This document shows positions 8,583 through 17,686 of a stretch of 64,000 nt of DNA, one piece after another; position 1 is the stretch's first letter, and each line of letters begins with the position of its first letter. Source of the DNA: Mesotoga sp. UBA6090. GTDB lineage: Bacteria; Thermotogota; Thermotogae; Petrotogales; Kosmotogaceae. Position numbers and translations under genes: made by a program. A model generated the notes under the pieces. It saw nothing but the letters and a program-made list of their open reading frames with translations, did no database searches and was not told where the DNA came from. The stretch spans positions 3,262 through 67,261 of the forward strand of contig NZ_DIXC01000057.1 in assembly GCF_002435945.1 (NCBI RefSeq), in the 5' to 3' direction.

Positions 8583-9800
8583 CTATTCTTCGCCTCGCAA
8601 GTCGTTCCTCATGACAGCTGCAAGTTCTCCTGTAGATCTCCTGAACTGCCTGGAGGGGTCCATCTTGAGATTGACGAAACCCATGGTTTCTACATACTTC
8701 TCCACAGGCTCGGATCCGTAACGATAATCCCAGTTTATCAGATCTATTGCGGGAAACCACGTGTATCCTCTCAGGTCTATCCCTCTATCTGTCAGATTTT
8801 CTACGAGTGTGAGCGACTCTCTCCACCAGAGAATCTGATGATCTGGCTCTCCGTTTATGCTTGTTTCCGTAAGGAATATCGGACCACCGTATCTCTCGTG
8901 ATAACTTAAAATCAGTTTCTCGAGATAATCTGTCCCACCATAAAATGGTGTAGTTCGTACCTTCCCCATTTCTTTCGAGACTTTGAAGACACTCAGTTGT
9001 GGATAGTAATTGACCCCGAATCCGTCGACTGTTATTTTGTTTTCTGTGAACCAGTCGAGATCTTCACTTCCAACTCCGTTACTGTACAGGTAATCGAAAA
9101 GACAATGCTTAGTATCTACCTTCCCCTGTATAAGATCATAGGTCAAATATCTCATTTCATTCACCTTCTTCACTTCCTCTTGCAGTTCTCGATCGGCCGA
9201 AAAGAAGATGCCCGACGCTTCAACGTGAAGGGCGTATTTGTCCGGTAGTTCTCTCTTTATGGACGAGACTGATTTCATTATCCCTTTTGCCGTCGAGATG
9301 AGCAGTTTTACAAATCCGTCGTCTCCACTCAAATAAGGAGGCCAGAGTGACAGGCGGCCGCAGAATTCCTGGGTAATGAATGGTTCATTCATGGGGGTGA
9401 AGAGATCAATTGACTTCTTATACCTTTCAAGAACCTCCAACTCATAATCAGCCATGTAATCCGGAAAACAGCTGTTGAGAAAACCATTGTCCATCCAGTG
9501 GGGTGTACCGTAGTGAATGAAGTCTACTATCGGGATAAGGCCCCTCTCACCCATGAAATCAAAGACTCTGTCGGTCCATGAGAAATCAAATCTCCCTTTT
9601 TCGGGATTCACCGTATACCAGGGAATTCCATACCTAACATACTTGAACCCCGTATCTGCGATAATCTCCAGATCTTTTTCCCAGTTCGAGTAATGTTGTG
9701 TGAGTTCGTACTCATCCAGCGATCTGGCCGAAGTCCTATCCGTCTTAGTCACAAATGTGTCTTCAATTCCCGCTATCCACATGAAGTCCTTTTTCATCAT
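8583..9800 (-). CDS. Glycoside hydrolase family 1-like enzyme
   Basis: About 406 residues, no signal peptide. A TIM barrel with the acid/base Glu in TPMNEPFI and the nucleophile Glu in FLTETSIN, as in GH1. The strand RYGIPWYTVNPEKGRFDFSW near residue 60 is the GH1 core. It is somewhat shorter than the usual 440-480 residues. The frame extends to 9848, but the ATG pair at 9800/9797 has GGGTGAGT in front and gives the natural N-terminus MMKKDFMW. It lies between the exported GH5-like and GH2 genes; likely role is cleavage of beta-linked disaccharides or short oligosaccharides in the cytoplasm. Confidence 0.78.
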   Translation of the reverse strand: MMKKDFMWIAGIEDTFVTKTDRTSARSLDEYELTQHYSNWEKDLEIIADTGFKYVRYGIPWYTVNPEKGRFDFSWTDRVFDFMGERGLIPIVDFIHYGTPHWMDNGFLNSCFPDYMADYELEVLERYKKSIDLFTPMNEPFITQEFCGRLSLWPPYLSGDDGFVKLLISTAKGIMKSVSSIKRELPDKYALHVEASGIFFSADRELQEEVKKVNEMRYLTYDLIQGKVDTKHCLFDYLYSNGVGSEDLDWFTENKITVDGFGVNYYPQLSVFKVSKEMGKVRTTPFYGGTDYLEKLILSYHERYGGPIFLTETSINGEPDHQILWWRESLTLVENLTDRGIDLRGYTWFPAIDLINWDYRYGSEPVEKYVETMGFVNLKMDPSRQFRRSTGELAAVMRNDLRGEE

Positions 9801-9932
9801 ACTCACCCGACTCGCTAATGATAATCTTCTGTTTTTAGCCGTATACATTGCAATGTTTAATACACTCTAATGTGAGAGATTCTGTCTTTTTCTTTCTTAA
9901 ACTCAAAAAATGGCTTTGATCTCTGCCCTAGT

Positions 9933-11378
9933 TCAGGATGCTATCCTGTAAATCTTGTATGCAAAACTGGATCGATCTACCGATAGCTCCAGAGAGAAGT
10001 CATCTGTTGAATCAAACTCATAAGAGCCTAAAATGTAAGAATCCACATCCCCTTCGTAGTTGTCGCTCCAAATCTCAAGTAAGTAAGTTCCCTCATCAAA
10101 AGCAGAAGATTCAATAGCTACATTTCCAATTGTCTCTTTGGAAGCGACCCATCCAATAGCCGAGGTAAGATCTTCAAAATTGTTCCCGCTGCATGTATGA
10201 AATACATCTTTATCTGAACTAATTATGATTTCGTTATCAAGATTGATTCCCGAAAAATCGAGCCAGTCGATTCCTTCGGACTCTATAAACTGTGAGATCG
10301 GTTTCAGAACCTGGAGCAGATAATCAGGCATAAGGTGGGGAGAAGTATAGGGCCACCGCATTCCTATTCCCGTACCTCCCGAAGCAAGGTGGGCCCAGGA
10401 AAAGGCCTTATAACAGGCTGTATCGAATCTGGAGGGTTGAGGCCATCGATCTATGGGTCCGCTCTCGCTGTCCATGAATGGAATAGAATCATTAAAGAGA
10501 TAATTGTGGTAATTTATGTTCATTACGACGTCTTCGGCGATCTTCATGGGATCCTTCGGATCTTTTATCGTGTCAAAATAGAAATGTGTAGTGAAGAAAT
10601 CAATGTGATCGAATCTGTAGAGCTTTCCGGACAGAATACCCGTAAGGGCAGGTTTCGCAGTCGAGACTGCCAGGAGATGAGTTTCTCCGTAGAGATCTCT
10701 CTCCAGCGCCCTTATGAAAGTCGAGATCTCTTCGATCCATCTTCTCGCTTCATTGCCAACTGAGTAATCTGCCTTATAGAAGATATGACCGTACCATAAC
10801 TCAATTTCGTTGTTTAGCTCCCATGCAAGAATCTGCTCGCTGGCTCCATATCTTTCGATCATGAATTTAAATCTGGCCTTCTGCCATTCCAGCGCTTCTT
10901 CATCTGTAAGAAACTCGGCCATTGTAGATATCGGGCCGCCGTTGTCGGCGTTGTAAGGATTTACATCCCAGTTTTCATACATCCAGAAAGGGTCCCAGGG
11001 CGTTATTATAAGGTAAATGTTGTACTTCTCGGCAAGAGAGATTATGTTGTCCCATATACCTATTACGGTGTCGTTGTATGTTCCGAGCGGTGACTCGAAA
11101 AGTGATAGGCCAGACCTGTCCTGTGCATATTCGAACATGATTCTCAGTGTATTCACTCCATAGTAGGAGAGCTTCTCGAAGTACTCTTCGGCGGCCTTCC
11201 TGTTTCCATAGCTCAGAGAAATTAGTGAGGGCCAGGTTATTGCGTCATTGAATCCCACCGGAACAATCGCTCTTCCGTTGTGTTCGAAATACTTCCCAGC
11301 AGGTGATATCTTGACAAACGAAGCTATTCCGCTGAAAGCCACCGCCGAGAATAGGAAAATCACGAATAGTCTCTTCAT
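9933..11378 (-). CDS. Exported GH5-like endo-glycosidase
   Basis: About 481 residues. The N-terminus MKRLFVIFLFSAVAFSGIAS is a signal peptide. The catalytic barrel has the acid/base candidate in AWELNNEIELW and the nucleophile candidate in FMDSESGP, consistent with clan GH-A (GH5-like cellulase/mannanase). About 100 C-terminal residues form a separate beta-rich domain. The frame starts at 11384 in a TAATG overlap with the upstream permease, but the second ATG (11378) is better spaced from AAAGGAG. It probably cuts an outside polysaccharide into pieces for the adjacent ABC importer. Substrate (beta-mannan, glucan or other) is not determinable. Confidence 0.72.
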   Translation of the reverse strand: MKRLFVIFLFSAVAFSGIASFVKISPAGKYFEHNGRAIVPVGFNDAITWPSLISLSYGNRKAAEEYFEKLSYYGVNTLRIMFEYAQDRSGLSLFESPLGTYNDTVIGIWDNIISLAEKYNIYLIITPWDPFWMYENWDVNPYNADNGGPISTMAEFLTDEEALEWQKARFKFMIERYGASEQILAWELNNEIELWYGHIFYKADYSVGNEARRWIEEISTFIRALERDLYGETHLLAVSTAKPALTGILSGKLYRFDHIDFFTTHFYFDTIKDPKDPMKIAEDVVMNINYHNYLFNDSIPFMDSESGPIDRWPQPSRFDTACYKAFSWAHLASGGTGIGMRWPYTSPHLMPDYLLQVLKPISQFIESEGIDWLDFSGINLDNEIIISSDKDVFHTCSGNNFEDLTSAIGWVASKETIGNVAIESSAFDEGTYLLEIWSDNYEGDVDSYILGSYEFDSTDDFSLELSVDRSSFAYKIYRIAS

Positions 11379-11383
11379 GAGCA

Positions 11384-12211
11384 TTACTCCTTTACTCCAC
11401 CGCTTATGTCTATTCCTTTAATGTAATACCTCTGTACCAGGAGGAATATCAGTATTGAGGGAACAGCAACAAAGAGAGCGCCGGCCATCAGAGGGCCGTA
11501 CTGTGTAACGTACTTCCCCTGAAGTGTCGAGATTCCTACCGGCATGGTCCTCTTCTCAGGAGAGTAAAGAACGACAAGCGCCCATAAGTAGTCGTTCCAG
11601 TTGGACATGAAGTTCATTACCCATAGAATAATTATTGATTCTTTCGCAAGGGGCGCTATAATGTAAAGGATTCGCTGCCTGATGTTTGCCCCGTCTATTA
11701 TCGAAGCCTCTTCGATTTCTCTCGGAATGCTTATGAAGAACTGCCTCAAGAGAAAGATTCCAAAAGTGGAAGCCAGACCCGGAACGATTATCGCGATGAG
11801 GTTGTCAGTCCATCCAAAGGCTTCTACCGTAGTATAGTTGGGAAGAAAGTGAATCATCCCAGGTACCGCCATAGAAACCAGCATCAGCTTGAAATAAGTA
11901 TCTCTGAATCTGAATTTCAACCTTGCAAGAGCAAAGGCGGCAAGAATCCCCACAAACACTGAAAGGCTTGCGTAGCTCACGGCTGCGATCACACTGTTCA
12001 AGAACCACCGAAAAACCGGAGTATCGTGAGGATGTGACAGAACCTCTTTAAAGTTAGAAATCGTAAGGTTTTTTGGCAAGAAGTCGGGTGGCCAGGCCAG
12101 TATCTGGGCTTCAGTTCTGAATGCGGTCAGGAAAGTCCAGTAAAGTGGGAAAAGGAATATGAGAGAGATCAGTAAAGCAACTATGTTTATTCCAAAACCT
12201 CTTCTCCTCAT
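11384..12211 (-). CDS. Sugar ABC transporter permease (MalG type)
   Basis: 275 residues, about six membrane helices, with the EAA loop EIEEASIIDGANIRQRI near residue 175 that docks the ATPase. It overlaps the preceding permease gene by 4 bases (ATGA) and touches the next gene by 1 base (TAATG), so the operon is tightly coupled. The operon has no ATPase gene; a shared MsmX/MalK-type ATPase encoded elsewhere must energise it, as is common for this transporter class. Confidence 0.92.
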   Translation of the reverse strand: MRRRGFGINIVALLISLIFLFPLYWTFLTAFRTEAQILAWPPDFLPKNLTISNFKEVLSHPHDTPVFRWFLNSVIAAVSYASLSVFVGILAAFALARLKFRFRDTYFKLMLVSMAVPGMIHFLPNYTTVEAFGWTDNLIAIIVPGLASTFGIFLLRQFFISIPREIEEASIIDGANIRQRILYIIAPLAKESIIILWVMNFMSNWNDYLWALVVLYSPEKRTMPVGISTLQGKYVTQYGPLMAGALFVAVPSILIFLLVQRYYIKGIDISGGVKE

Positions 12212-13107
12212 CGCCGGTCCTCCATGCTACTTCTTGTGAAGAGATAGTACTGGAGGAAGGTTACGGAAACTACTATCACTCCTGTGATTAATGACATGGC
12301 TGTTGCGTAACCCATTCTCGGCCTCGAAGGATTGAATGCCTCTCCATAAATGTGGAGCATTATCGGAATCGTCTCCCTCCCAGGACCCCCACCAGTCATC
12401 AGCTGAGGTTGAGCAAACAATCCGAATCCGGCAAGTACCTGAGTTATGACTACAAACATCATCACTTGCTTGAGACCGGGAAGCGTTACATAGAGAAACC
12501 TTTGAATTGAATTTGCCCCATCGACTTTGGCAGAATCATACAGTGAATCGGGAATCTTTTTGAGCCCGCCCAGAAGGATCACGGTGTTCCAGCCTACTGT
12601 CCACCATACTGTCGCGATGACAATAGAAAACCAAACCCAGGGTAGATCTGTGAGCCAGGGGACTTTGCCGATGCCGAAGAAACTCAGAACGTAGTTCAGC
12701 AGGCCGGAGTGATTGTTCAGTATCCATCTCCACATTACAGCCACGACGGTTACGGAGAGCGCCGTAGGAACGAAAGTCGCCGTAAGATGCAGGCCCTTTG
12801 CCTTCAGCTTCTTGCTATTTAGCATAAGAGCCAGCCCGGTTGCGACAAAAACAAGCACGGGCACAGAATAGATAACGAACTGAACGGTTACCCATATTGC
12901 CTTCCAGAAGTATTCCGATCTGTACCCACTGAAATCGAAGATTTTCCCGTAATTGTCCAACCCGACATACTTTATCATGCCTTGAAACAATCCCCACTCT
13001 GTGAGGCTCATATAAACACTTTTGAATAACGGGAAAATGAAGAACACGCCAAAGAACACAGCATGGGGCAGAATGAGAATATATGGAACAACCTTCTTTG
13101 TTCTCAA
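12208..13107 (-). CDS. Sugar ABC transporter permease (MalF type)
   Basis: 299 residues with six predicted membrane helices and the EAA-type loop SLYDSAKVDGANSIQRF around residue 190. The start is a TTG with AAGGAGGT 5 bases upstream. It lies 62 bases after the binding-protein gene; a strong stem-loop fills that gap. Partner of the MalG-type permease encoded next. Confidence 0.92.
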   Translation of the reverse strand: MRTKKVVPYILILPHAVFFGVFFIFPLFKSVYMSLTEWGLFQGMIKYVGLDNYGKIFDFSGYRSEYFWKAIWVTVQFVIYSVPVLVFVATGLALMLNSKKLKAKGLHLTATFVPTALSVTVVAVMWRWILNNHSGLLNYVLSFFGIGKVPWLTDLPWVWFSIVIATVWWTVGWNTVILLGGLKKIPDSLYDSAKVDGANSIQRFLYVTLPGLKQVMMFVVITQVLAGFGLFAQPQLMTGGGPGRETIPIMLHIYGEAFNPSRPRMGYATAMSLITGVIVVSVTFLQYYLFTRSSMEDRR

Positions 13108-13126
13108 GAGAACCTCCTTGATGAAT

Positions 13127-13158
13127 GTCCCTTCCGGAAAAACCTCTCCGGAAGGGAC
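13127..13158 (-). other. Intra-operon stem-loop between binding-protein and permease genes
   Basis: A perfect 12-bp inverted repeat (GTCCCTTCCGGA / TCCGGAAGGGAC) with an 8-base loop. No T-run follows on the transcript, so it is more likely an RNA-stabilising or partial-termination hairpin that raises binding-protein output relative to the permeases than a full terminator. Confidence 0.75.
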
Positions 13159-13169
13159 ATAAGGTTCAT

Positions 13170-14417
13170 TTAGTCTTGAAGAATTTCGTTGCTTATTCTT
13201 TCCGCGTTGCTAAGAGCTTGTTCAACCGTTTTTTGTCCCAAAATGGTAAGGTTCAACGCTTCCCATATCGGTCCTGTAGCATCGCCGTACTTTGGGAAGA
13301 AAGGTGGGAAAACAACGTATTCAGCACCTTTGGCAATTGTGCTGTGATAGGGCAAAGACTGGAACTCCGGACTATTCTGAACAGAGATGTTAGCGGGAAT
13401 CTGGCCTGCAAGTGCCCATTCGTAGCTGTGATTGCTTATCCAGCTTATAAACTTGGCAGCGGCCTCAGTTCTTTCTTTGTCCTGTTTTCTCTGTTTGTAG
13501 ATGACCATAGTGTGGGAACCGGCCCAGTTTGCCGGCCTTTCAGACCCTAATTGTGGGACCGATCCGGCACCGAAATTCAGTCCTTCAACTTTCATGTAGT
13601 CAGTCAGCATCCAGATTCCGTTGAATTCCATTGCGCAGGTACCTCTCTTGAAAGCGTCGATGTCTGCGTCGACCTGTACCTTTTCTGGCGAAACCTTGTG
13701 CTTGAAAACAAGATCCACCAAGAACTGCATTGCATCGATTCCGGCAGGACTATTGAAGGCGGCCTTCGTCAAATCCTCGTTGAACAGCACTCCCCCATTG
13801 GAGAAGAAGGCAGAAAACCATATGAAGTAGTTAGGCCAACCTACTGGAATCATTGTGCCCCACTGGTCGATTGTTCCATCTCCGTTAGTGTCCTTAGTAA
13901 GAAGCTTTGCGGCCTCAACGAATTCATCTCGAGTCGTCGGAGGATTCTCGGGATCGAGACCGGCCTCTTCGAAAAGGTCCTTGTTCCAGTAGAAGACGAG
14001 AGGATGAACATCAAGTGGTATTCCGTACACACTTGAGTCTACATGAACGGCATCCCAAACCGAAGAGACTATGTCTCCCTCTTTCATGTTCATGATCTCA
14101 AGGTACTCATCCAAAGGTAGAAGCATTCCCTGACTCACAAAACTTCTGATGTTGTCCACATGGGCAATACCAACATCCGGTCCCTTTCCGCTCGCAAGTG
14201 CTATGGGCACCTTTGTATTATAGTCCGCCCATAGCATGGTGCTCATGTTTACCTGAATCTCATCCTTGTGTTCTTCGTTGAACTTGTCGACAAGTTCCTG
14301 CATGAAACTACCGTCGGGCCCTGTAAAACCCGTCCAGTATTCGAGAGTGACTAATCCAAAAGCAGAGACTGAGAATAAAAGTAAGGCTGACAATGAGAAA
14401 ACAAACAGCTTCTTCAC
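13170..14417 (-). CDS. Extracellular sugar-binding protein (family 1)
   Basis: 415 residues from a GTG at 14417, chosen because GGGAGGGG lies upstream and the product then begins with a clean signal peptide (VKKLFVFSLSALLLFSVSAFG). The mature part has the family 1 features LEYWTGFTGPDG, ALASGKGPDVG and PLDEYLE. It should deliver oligosaccharide to the two downstream permeases. It is 28 bases downstream of the LacI regulator gene and belongs to the same transcript. Substrate is presumably the product of the GH5-like enzyme (inference from context). Confidence 0.9.
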   Translation of the reverse strand: MKKLFVFSLSALLLFSVSAFGLVTLEYWTGFTGPDGSFMQELVDKFNEEHKDEIQVNMSTMLWADYNTKVPIALASGKGPDVGIAHVDNIRSFVSQGMLLPLDEYLEIMNMKEGDIVSSVWDAVHVDSSVYGIPLDVHPLVFYWNKDLFEEAGLDPENPPTTRDEFVEAAKLLTKDTNGDGTIDQWGTMIPVGWPNYFIWFSAFFSNGGVLFNEDLTKAAFNSPAGIDAMQFLVDLVFKHKVSPEKVQVDADIDAFKRGTCAMEFNGIWMLTDYMKVEGLNFGAGSVPQLGSERPANWAGSHTMVIYKQRKQDKERTEAAAKFISWISNHSYEWALAGQIPANISVQNSPEFQSLPYHSTIAKGAEYVVFPPFFPKYGDATGPIWEALNLTILGQKTVEQALSNAERISNEILQD

Positions 14418-14445
14418 AAAAAACCCCTCCCTTGTTCGGTTATTC

Positions 14446-15432
14446 CTACCCAGAGTCCCTAACTCTGAGAACAGGTTTCTGCACATATATCTTCTCTCTA
14501 ATTTTCTTGCCTTTGATCATCTTGATTAGCATCTCGGTACTGGTTCTTCCAAGCCAATCCTTATCAAGCGCAACGCTAGTAAGCTTTGGACATACATAAA
14601 CCGAATAGGGTATGTCGTCATATCCGACCACCGCGATCTCTTCCGGAACTCTTATACTCTTAGAACGTAGTAGGGCGATTATCTCCAGAGCATACATGTC
14701 GTTGTAGGCGAATACTGCATCGCAAGCACCGCCGGATTCAAGATACTCTAGAACAGCCTTCCCGGCGTTTTCCGGAGAAGATTTGAGTTCGATGGCCGAA
14801 TTTGCCAGCTCAGTCGAGTATTCCTGCAGCGCCTTTCTGTAGCCGAGACTTCTTCCCCGGGTAGGGAAGATATTCATATCCGGTTGAACTGTGATGACAT
14901 TTGAGCGCCCCGATTCCAACAAGTGTCGCGTTGCGATGTACCCCCCAAGTTCCTCATCATTATAGACTTCACAGAAACCGCTCTTCTCGAAGTGCCTACC
15001 GACTATTACAAAAGGTACCTTGATGCCATCCATCTCGACAGGCTTCGTATCATCGACAGGAGCGATCAGGATTCCGTCTACTCCCTTATTCTGCAAGAAT
15101 TCGATCGCAAAGACCTGTTCCTCGTAATCGGCAGCAGTATTCACAAGAAGAAGGTGGAATCCATGCTTCTTAGCTTCTCTCTCCATACCCTTAACGACTT
15201 CCGCATAAAAAGGGTTCGTATTGTCATCGATTATTACTCCGAGCAACCCAAGCACCTTTCCCTTTAGCGCCTTTGCCATCATGTTTGGCGTGTAACCAAG
15301 TTCCCTGGCTCTGTTTTTAACCTTCTCTCTCGTCTTCTCATCAACATCCTCTTTATCATTCAAGGCTCGAGAAACCGTTGATACTGAAAGCTCAAGTGAC
15401 TTTGCAACATCCTTTATGGTGATTCTAGCCAT
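14446..15432 (-). CDS. LacI-family transcriptional regulator of the glycan operon
   Basis: 328 residues. The N-terminal HTH (ARITIKDVAKSLELSVSTVS, then RALNDKEDV) and hinge are classic LacI; the rest is a periplasmic-binding-protein-like sensor domain. The ATG at 15432 has GGAGGTG 6 bases upstream; the longer frame up to 15489 would run through the operators and is not used. As the first gene of the operon, with two LacI-type operators at its own promoter, it most likely represses its own synthesis and that of the transporter and hydrolases, with a sugar as inducer. Confidence 0.93.
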   Translation of the reverse strand: MARITIKDVAKSLELSVSTVSRALNDKEDVDEKTREKVKNRARELGYTPNMMAKALKGKVLGLLGVIIDDNTNPFYAEVVKGMEREAKKHGFHLLLVNTAADYEEQVFAIEFLQNKGVDGILIAPVDDTKPVEMDGIKVPFVIVGRHFEKSGFCEVYNDEELGGYIATRHLLESGRSNVITVQPDMNIFPTRGRSLGYRKALQEYSTELANSAIELKSSPENAGKAVLEYLESGGACDAVFAYNDMYALEIIALLRSKSIRVPEEIAVVGYDDIPYSVYVCPKLTSVALDKDWLGRTSTEMLIKMIKGKKIREKIYVQKPVLRVRDSG

Positions 15433-15461
15433 TCGGGGCACCTCCAAATTCACCAACGATG

Positions 15462-15488
15462 CCGCAAACGTTTGCGGAAACGTTTGCA
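15462..15488 (-). promoter_or_regulatory. Two overlapping LacI-type operators
   Basis: A perfect 16-bp palindrome CCGCAAACGTTTGCGG (15462-15477) is followed by a second site GCGGAAACGTTTGCA (15474-15488). Their AAACGTTT cores are exactly 12 bases apart centre to centre. They lie just downstream of the -10 box and over the expected transcription start of the lacI-type gene. Confidence 0.85.
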
Positions 15489-15491
15489 TTT

Positions 15492-15520
15492 ATTCTAACA
15501 TCTTAGTAACTTAGGTCCAA
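15492..15520 (-). promoter_or_regulatory. Promoter of the LacI-controlled glycan operon
   Basis: On the minus strand TTGGAC (15515-15520), 17 bases, TAGAAT (15492-15497). The tandem operators begin 4 bases after the -10 box, a layout that would block initiation when the repressor is bound. Confidence 0.7.
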
Positions 15521-15616
15521 AACAATTCTAGAACGATTATCGGCGTTCTTGGATATCTATGGTCGAATAATGCAGAATGACTCGGTTATTCTGTTAATAT
15601 CTTGTGATGGTAGTCT

Positions 15617-16309
15617 CTAGTAAGGCAAAACGTAGAAAAACATCATCATGAGAAAAGTGAGATTACCGAGCATGACCAGAATATGCCATAGTTCATGATT
15701 CCCAAATTTCCCTGGAAATGGATTCGGTTTCTCTCTAATGAAAATCACTGCACCAACCGTATAAAAAACGCCGCCGAGAAGAAGCATCAAGATGGCCGAA
15801 AGCCCCAGCCTTATGTACACGCTGTAGACCAAGGCGAGCGACAGCCATCCCATTGAGAGATAGCCCGCCATCGATAGCCAGAGAGGCATTGTCGAAAAGA
15901 ATAAAGACTTCAGTGCCACATTCAGGAAGGCAAGGCCCCAGATTACTCCAAAAACAGTCCAGCCAACCCAGCCTCCAACAACAACCAGACAAAATGGCGT
16001 ATAGGTGCCGGCTATAAGCAAGTATATCGCGCTGTGGTCGAGGATCGCGAAGACCTTGTAGTACTTTCTGAACCACAGGAAGAAGTGAAGAAGACCGCTC
16101 AAGGTCATTGAGACAACTACAGTCGTCCCGTATATGGCGAAACTTACAAGATGTAACCATTTGCCCTGAATTGCAGAGAAAACTATCAAGAGCACCAGTC
16201 CAGCAAGTCCAAGGACCGCTGCAACTATGTGACTAATCGCATTGAATCCTTCATTTGAGTTCTCGCTTGAGACCATAGGGTCGACTCTTCGGCCTTCAAT
16301 TGTACTCAT
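15617..16309 (-). CDS. Hemolysin III family seven-helix membrane protein
   Basis: 230 residues from the ATG at 16309 (AAAGGA 6 bases upstream). Family marks are NAISHIVAAVLG, DHSAIYLLIAGTYTPF and the C-terminal HELWHILVM, which supply the conserved Ser/His/Asp residues thought to bind zinc in the HlyIII/PAQR superfamily. About seven hydrophobic helices. The name comes from a Bacillus cereus cytolysin; cellular function in most bacteria, including this one, is not established. It stands alone between the glycan operon and the pdxA-like gene. Confidence 0.88.
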   Translation of the reverse strand: MSTIEGRRVDPMVSSENSNEGFNAISHIVAAVLGLAGLVLLIVFSAIQGKWLHLVSFAIYGTTVVVSMTLSGLLHFFLWFRKYYKVFAILDHSAIYLLIAGTYTPFCLVVVGGWVGWTVFGVIWGLAFLNVALKSLFFSTMPLWLSMAGYLSMGWLSLALVYSVYIRLGLSAILMLLLGGVFYTVGAVIFIREKPNPFPGKFGNHELWHILVMLGNLTFLMMMFFYVLPY

Positions 16310-16614
16310 GGAAAATCCTTTCTGGAAAAGTATTTTATCTTCTATTATAGCCCATTCCATACTTCGCTACGGGGAAGCAATATTCTTCACGAGCATTCTG
16401 TAACGTTGCATCAAAAAGCAGCTACTCGAAATACGCGTGGAGAAAATCGGATGAAACGCGAGTCGAGAAATCAAGAGAACAGATATGAAAAAATCAATTC
16501 ACTTTTGCTAGAAGCCTTGAAGAAAAGCAGACGGGCATGATGTCAAGCTATTCATATGGACTGTCATGAAGTCTGTTGGGTATCAAAGAAACCAAATTAA
16601 GAAGATTGATGAAT
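16310..16614. other. Non-coding gap upstream of the hemolysin III gene
   Basis: No supportable gene. On the minus strand a TATAAT at 16344-16349, 35 bases upstream of the hemolysin III start, is a possible -10 box, but no good -35 is present. Nothing else stands out. Confidence 0.4.
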
Positions 16615-17649
16615 CTACGAATAGCGAGCCGCGGCTTTTACTGCTTCAATCAGGTTTGAGGGATCGGCAATTCCCCTTCCGGCTATGTCGAAGGCCGTCC
16701 CGTGATCTACGGAAGTCCTCAGAATCGGCATTCCCAGGGTTATCGAGACCGTCCTCTCGAAATCGAGGGTCTTAGTTGCAATGTGTCCCTGATCATGATA
16801 CATAGAGATAATGGCGGAGAAAGCACCCTTCCTCGCCATATTGAAGATCGAATCGGCACCTACTGGGCCAACAACTTCTATGCCCTTCTTTCTTGCAAGC
16901 TCGACTGCCGGGATGATTTCTTCGATCTCTTCTCTTCCGAAGAGACCTCCTTCGCCCCCATGAGGGTTAAGAGCAGCTACACCGATCGGCTTCGTCCGCT
17001 GTATACCCAGCTGTTTCAGAGCCACTTCGCATCTGAGTATATAGTTGTAGACCCTGTCTTTCTTCACCATTCTGCAGGCATTTATGAGCGATACGTGCCT
17101 GGATAGGAAGAAAACTCTCATCTCTCCCGCGATTTCGAACATCGTCAGGGGATCTATTGTCTCCGTCAGGGCGCCGAGAATCTCGGTGTGCCCCGCGTAA
17201 GGTATTCCTGCAGCCTTGATCGAAAGCTTGTTTATCGGGGCGGTTGTGATTGCAGATATCCTCCCCTCTTCCGCCAGCTCAACCGCCTTCCTGAGATATT
17301 CAAAAGCCGCTCTTCCGCAGACTCTATCGACTTTTCCATATTCCGGAAGTCTATCCGGCGTTCCCATGTCGACCAAAGAGAGAGTTCCGGGAGAGAATTC
17401 CGTCTGATCGGTTATCTCGGAGACTGTCTCTATCTTCATGCCGAGATGGTTTCTGTCTATTTCTCTTTGAAGAGTCCTGAGTTCGCCAATCACTATCGGC
17501 CTGCAGATCTCGAAGATTTCCCTATTGGCGATGGCCTTCGACACGATTTCCGGCCCAATCCCCGCAGGATCACCAACGGGGATGGCTATTGCCGGCTTCT
17601 CTGATATCCTTTCCGGTAGAACCGGCTGCTCCATAGGTTTCAGAATCAA
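16615..17649 (-). CDS. PdxA-family 4-phospho-dehydrogenase (PdxA or PdxA2 type)
   Basis: 344 residues, starting at a TTG with GGGAGGT 5 bases upstream. The N-terminus has GDPAGIGPE and the metal-binding histidines are recognisable in AGHTE, NPHGGEGG and YHDQGH. PdxA oxidises 4-phosphohydroxythreonine in the DXP-dependent B6 pathway; but this genome carries PdxS/PdxT, which bypasses that step. A PdxA2-like role on D-threonate or D-erythronate 4-phosphate is therefore more plausible, although the usual kinase partner (DUF1537/DtnK) is not next to it. It follows a 101-residue unknown gene by 37 bases. Confidence 0.85.
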   Translation of the reverse strand: MILKPMEQPVLPERISEKPAIAIPVGDPAGIGPEIVSKAIANREIFEICRPIVIGELRTLQREIDRNHLGMKIETVSEITDQTEFSPGTLSLVDMGTPDRLPEYGKVDRVCGRAAFEYLRKAVELAEEGRISAITTAPINKLSIKAAGIPYAGHTEILGALTETIDPLTMFEIAGEMRVFFLSRHVSLINACRMVKKDRVYNYILRCEVALKQLGIQRTKPIGVAALNPHGGEGGLFGREEIEEIIPAVELARKKGIEVVGPVGADSIFNMARKGAFSAIISMYHDQGHIATKTLDFERTVSITLGMPILRTSVDHGTAFDIAGRGIADPSNLIEAVKAAARYS

Positions 17650-17686
17650 ACACTACCTCCCAGATGTCTCCTAGTCCGAAGCCCTT

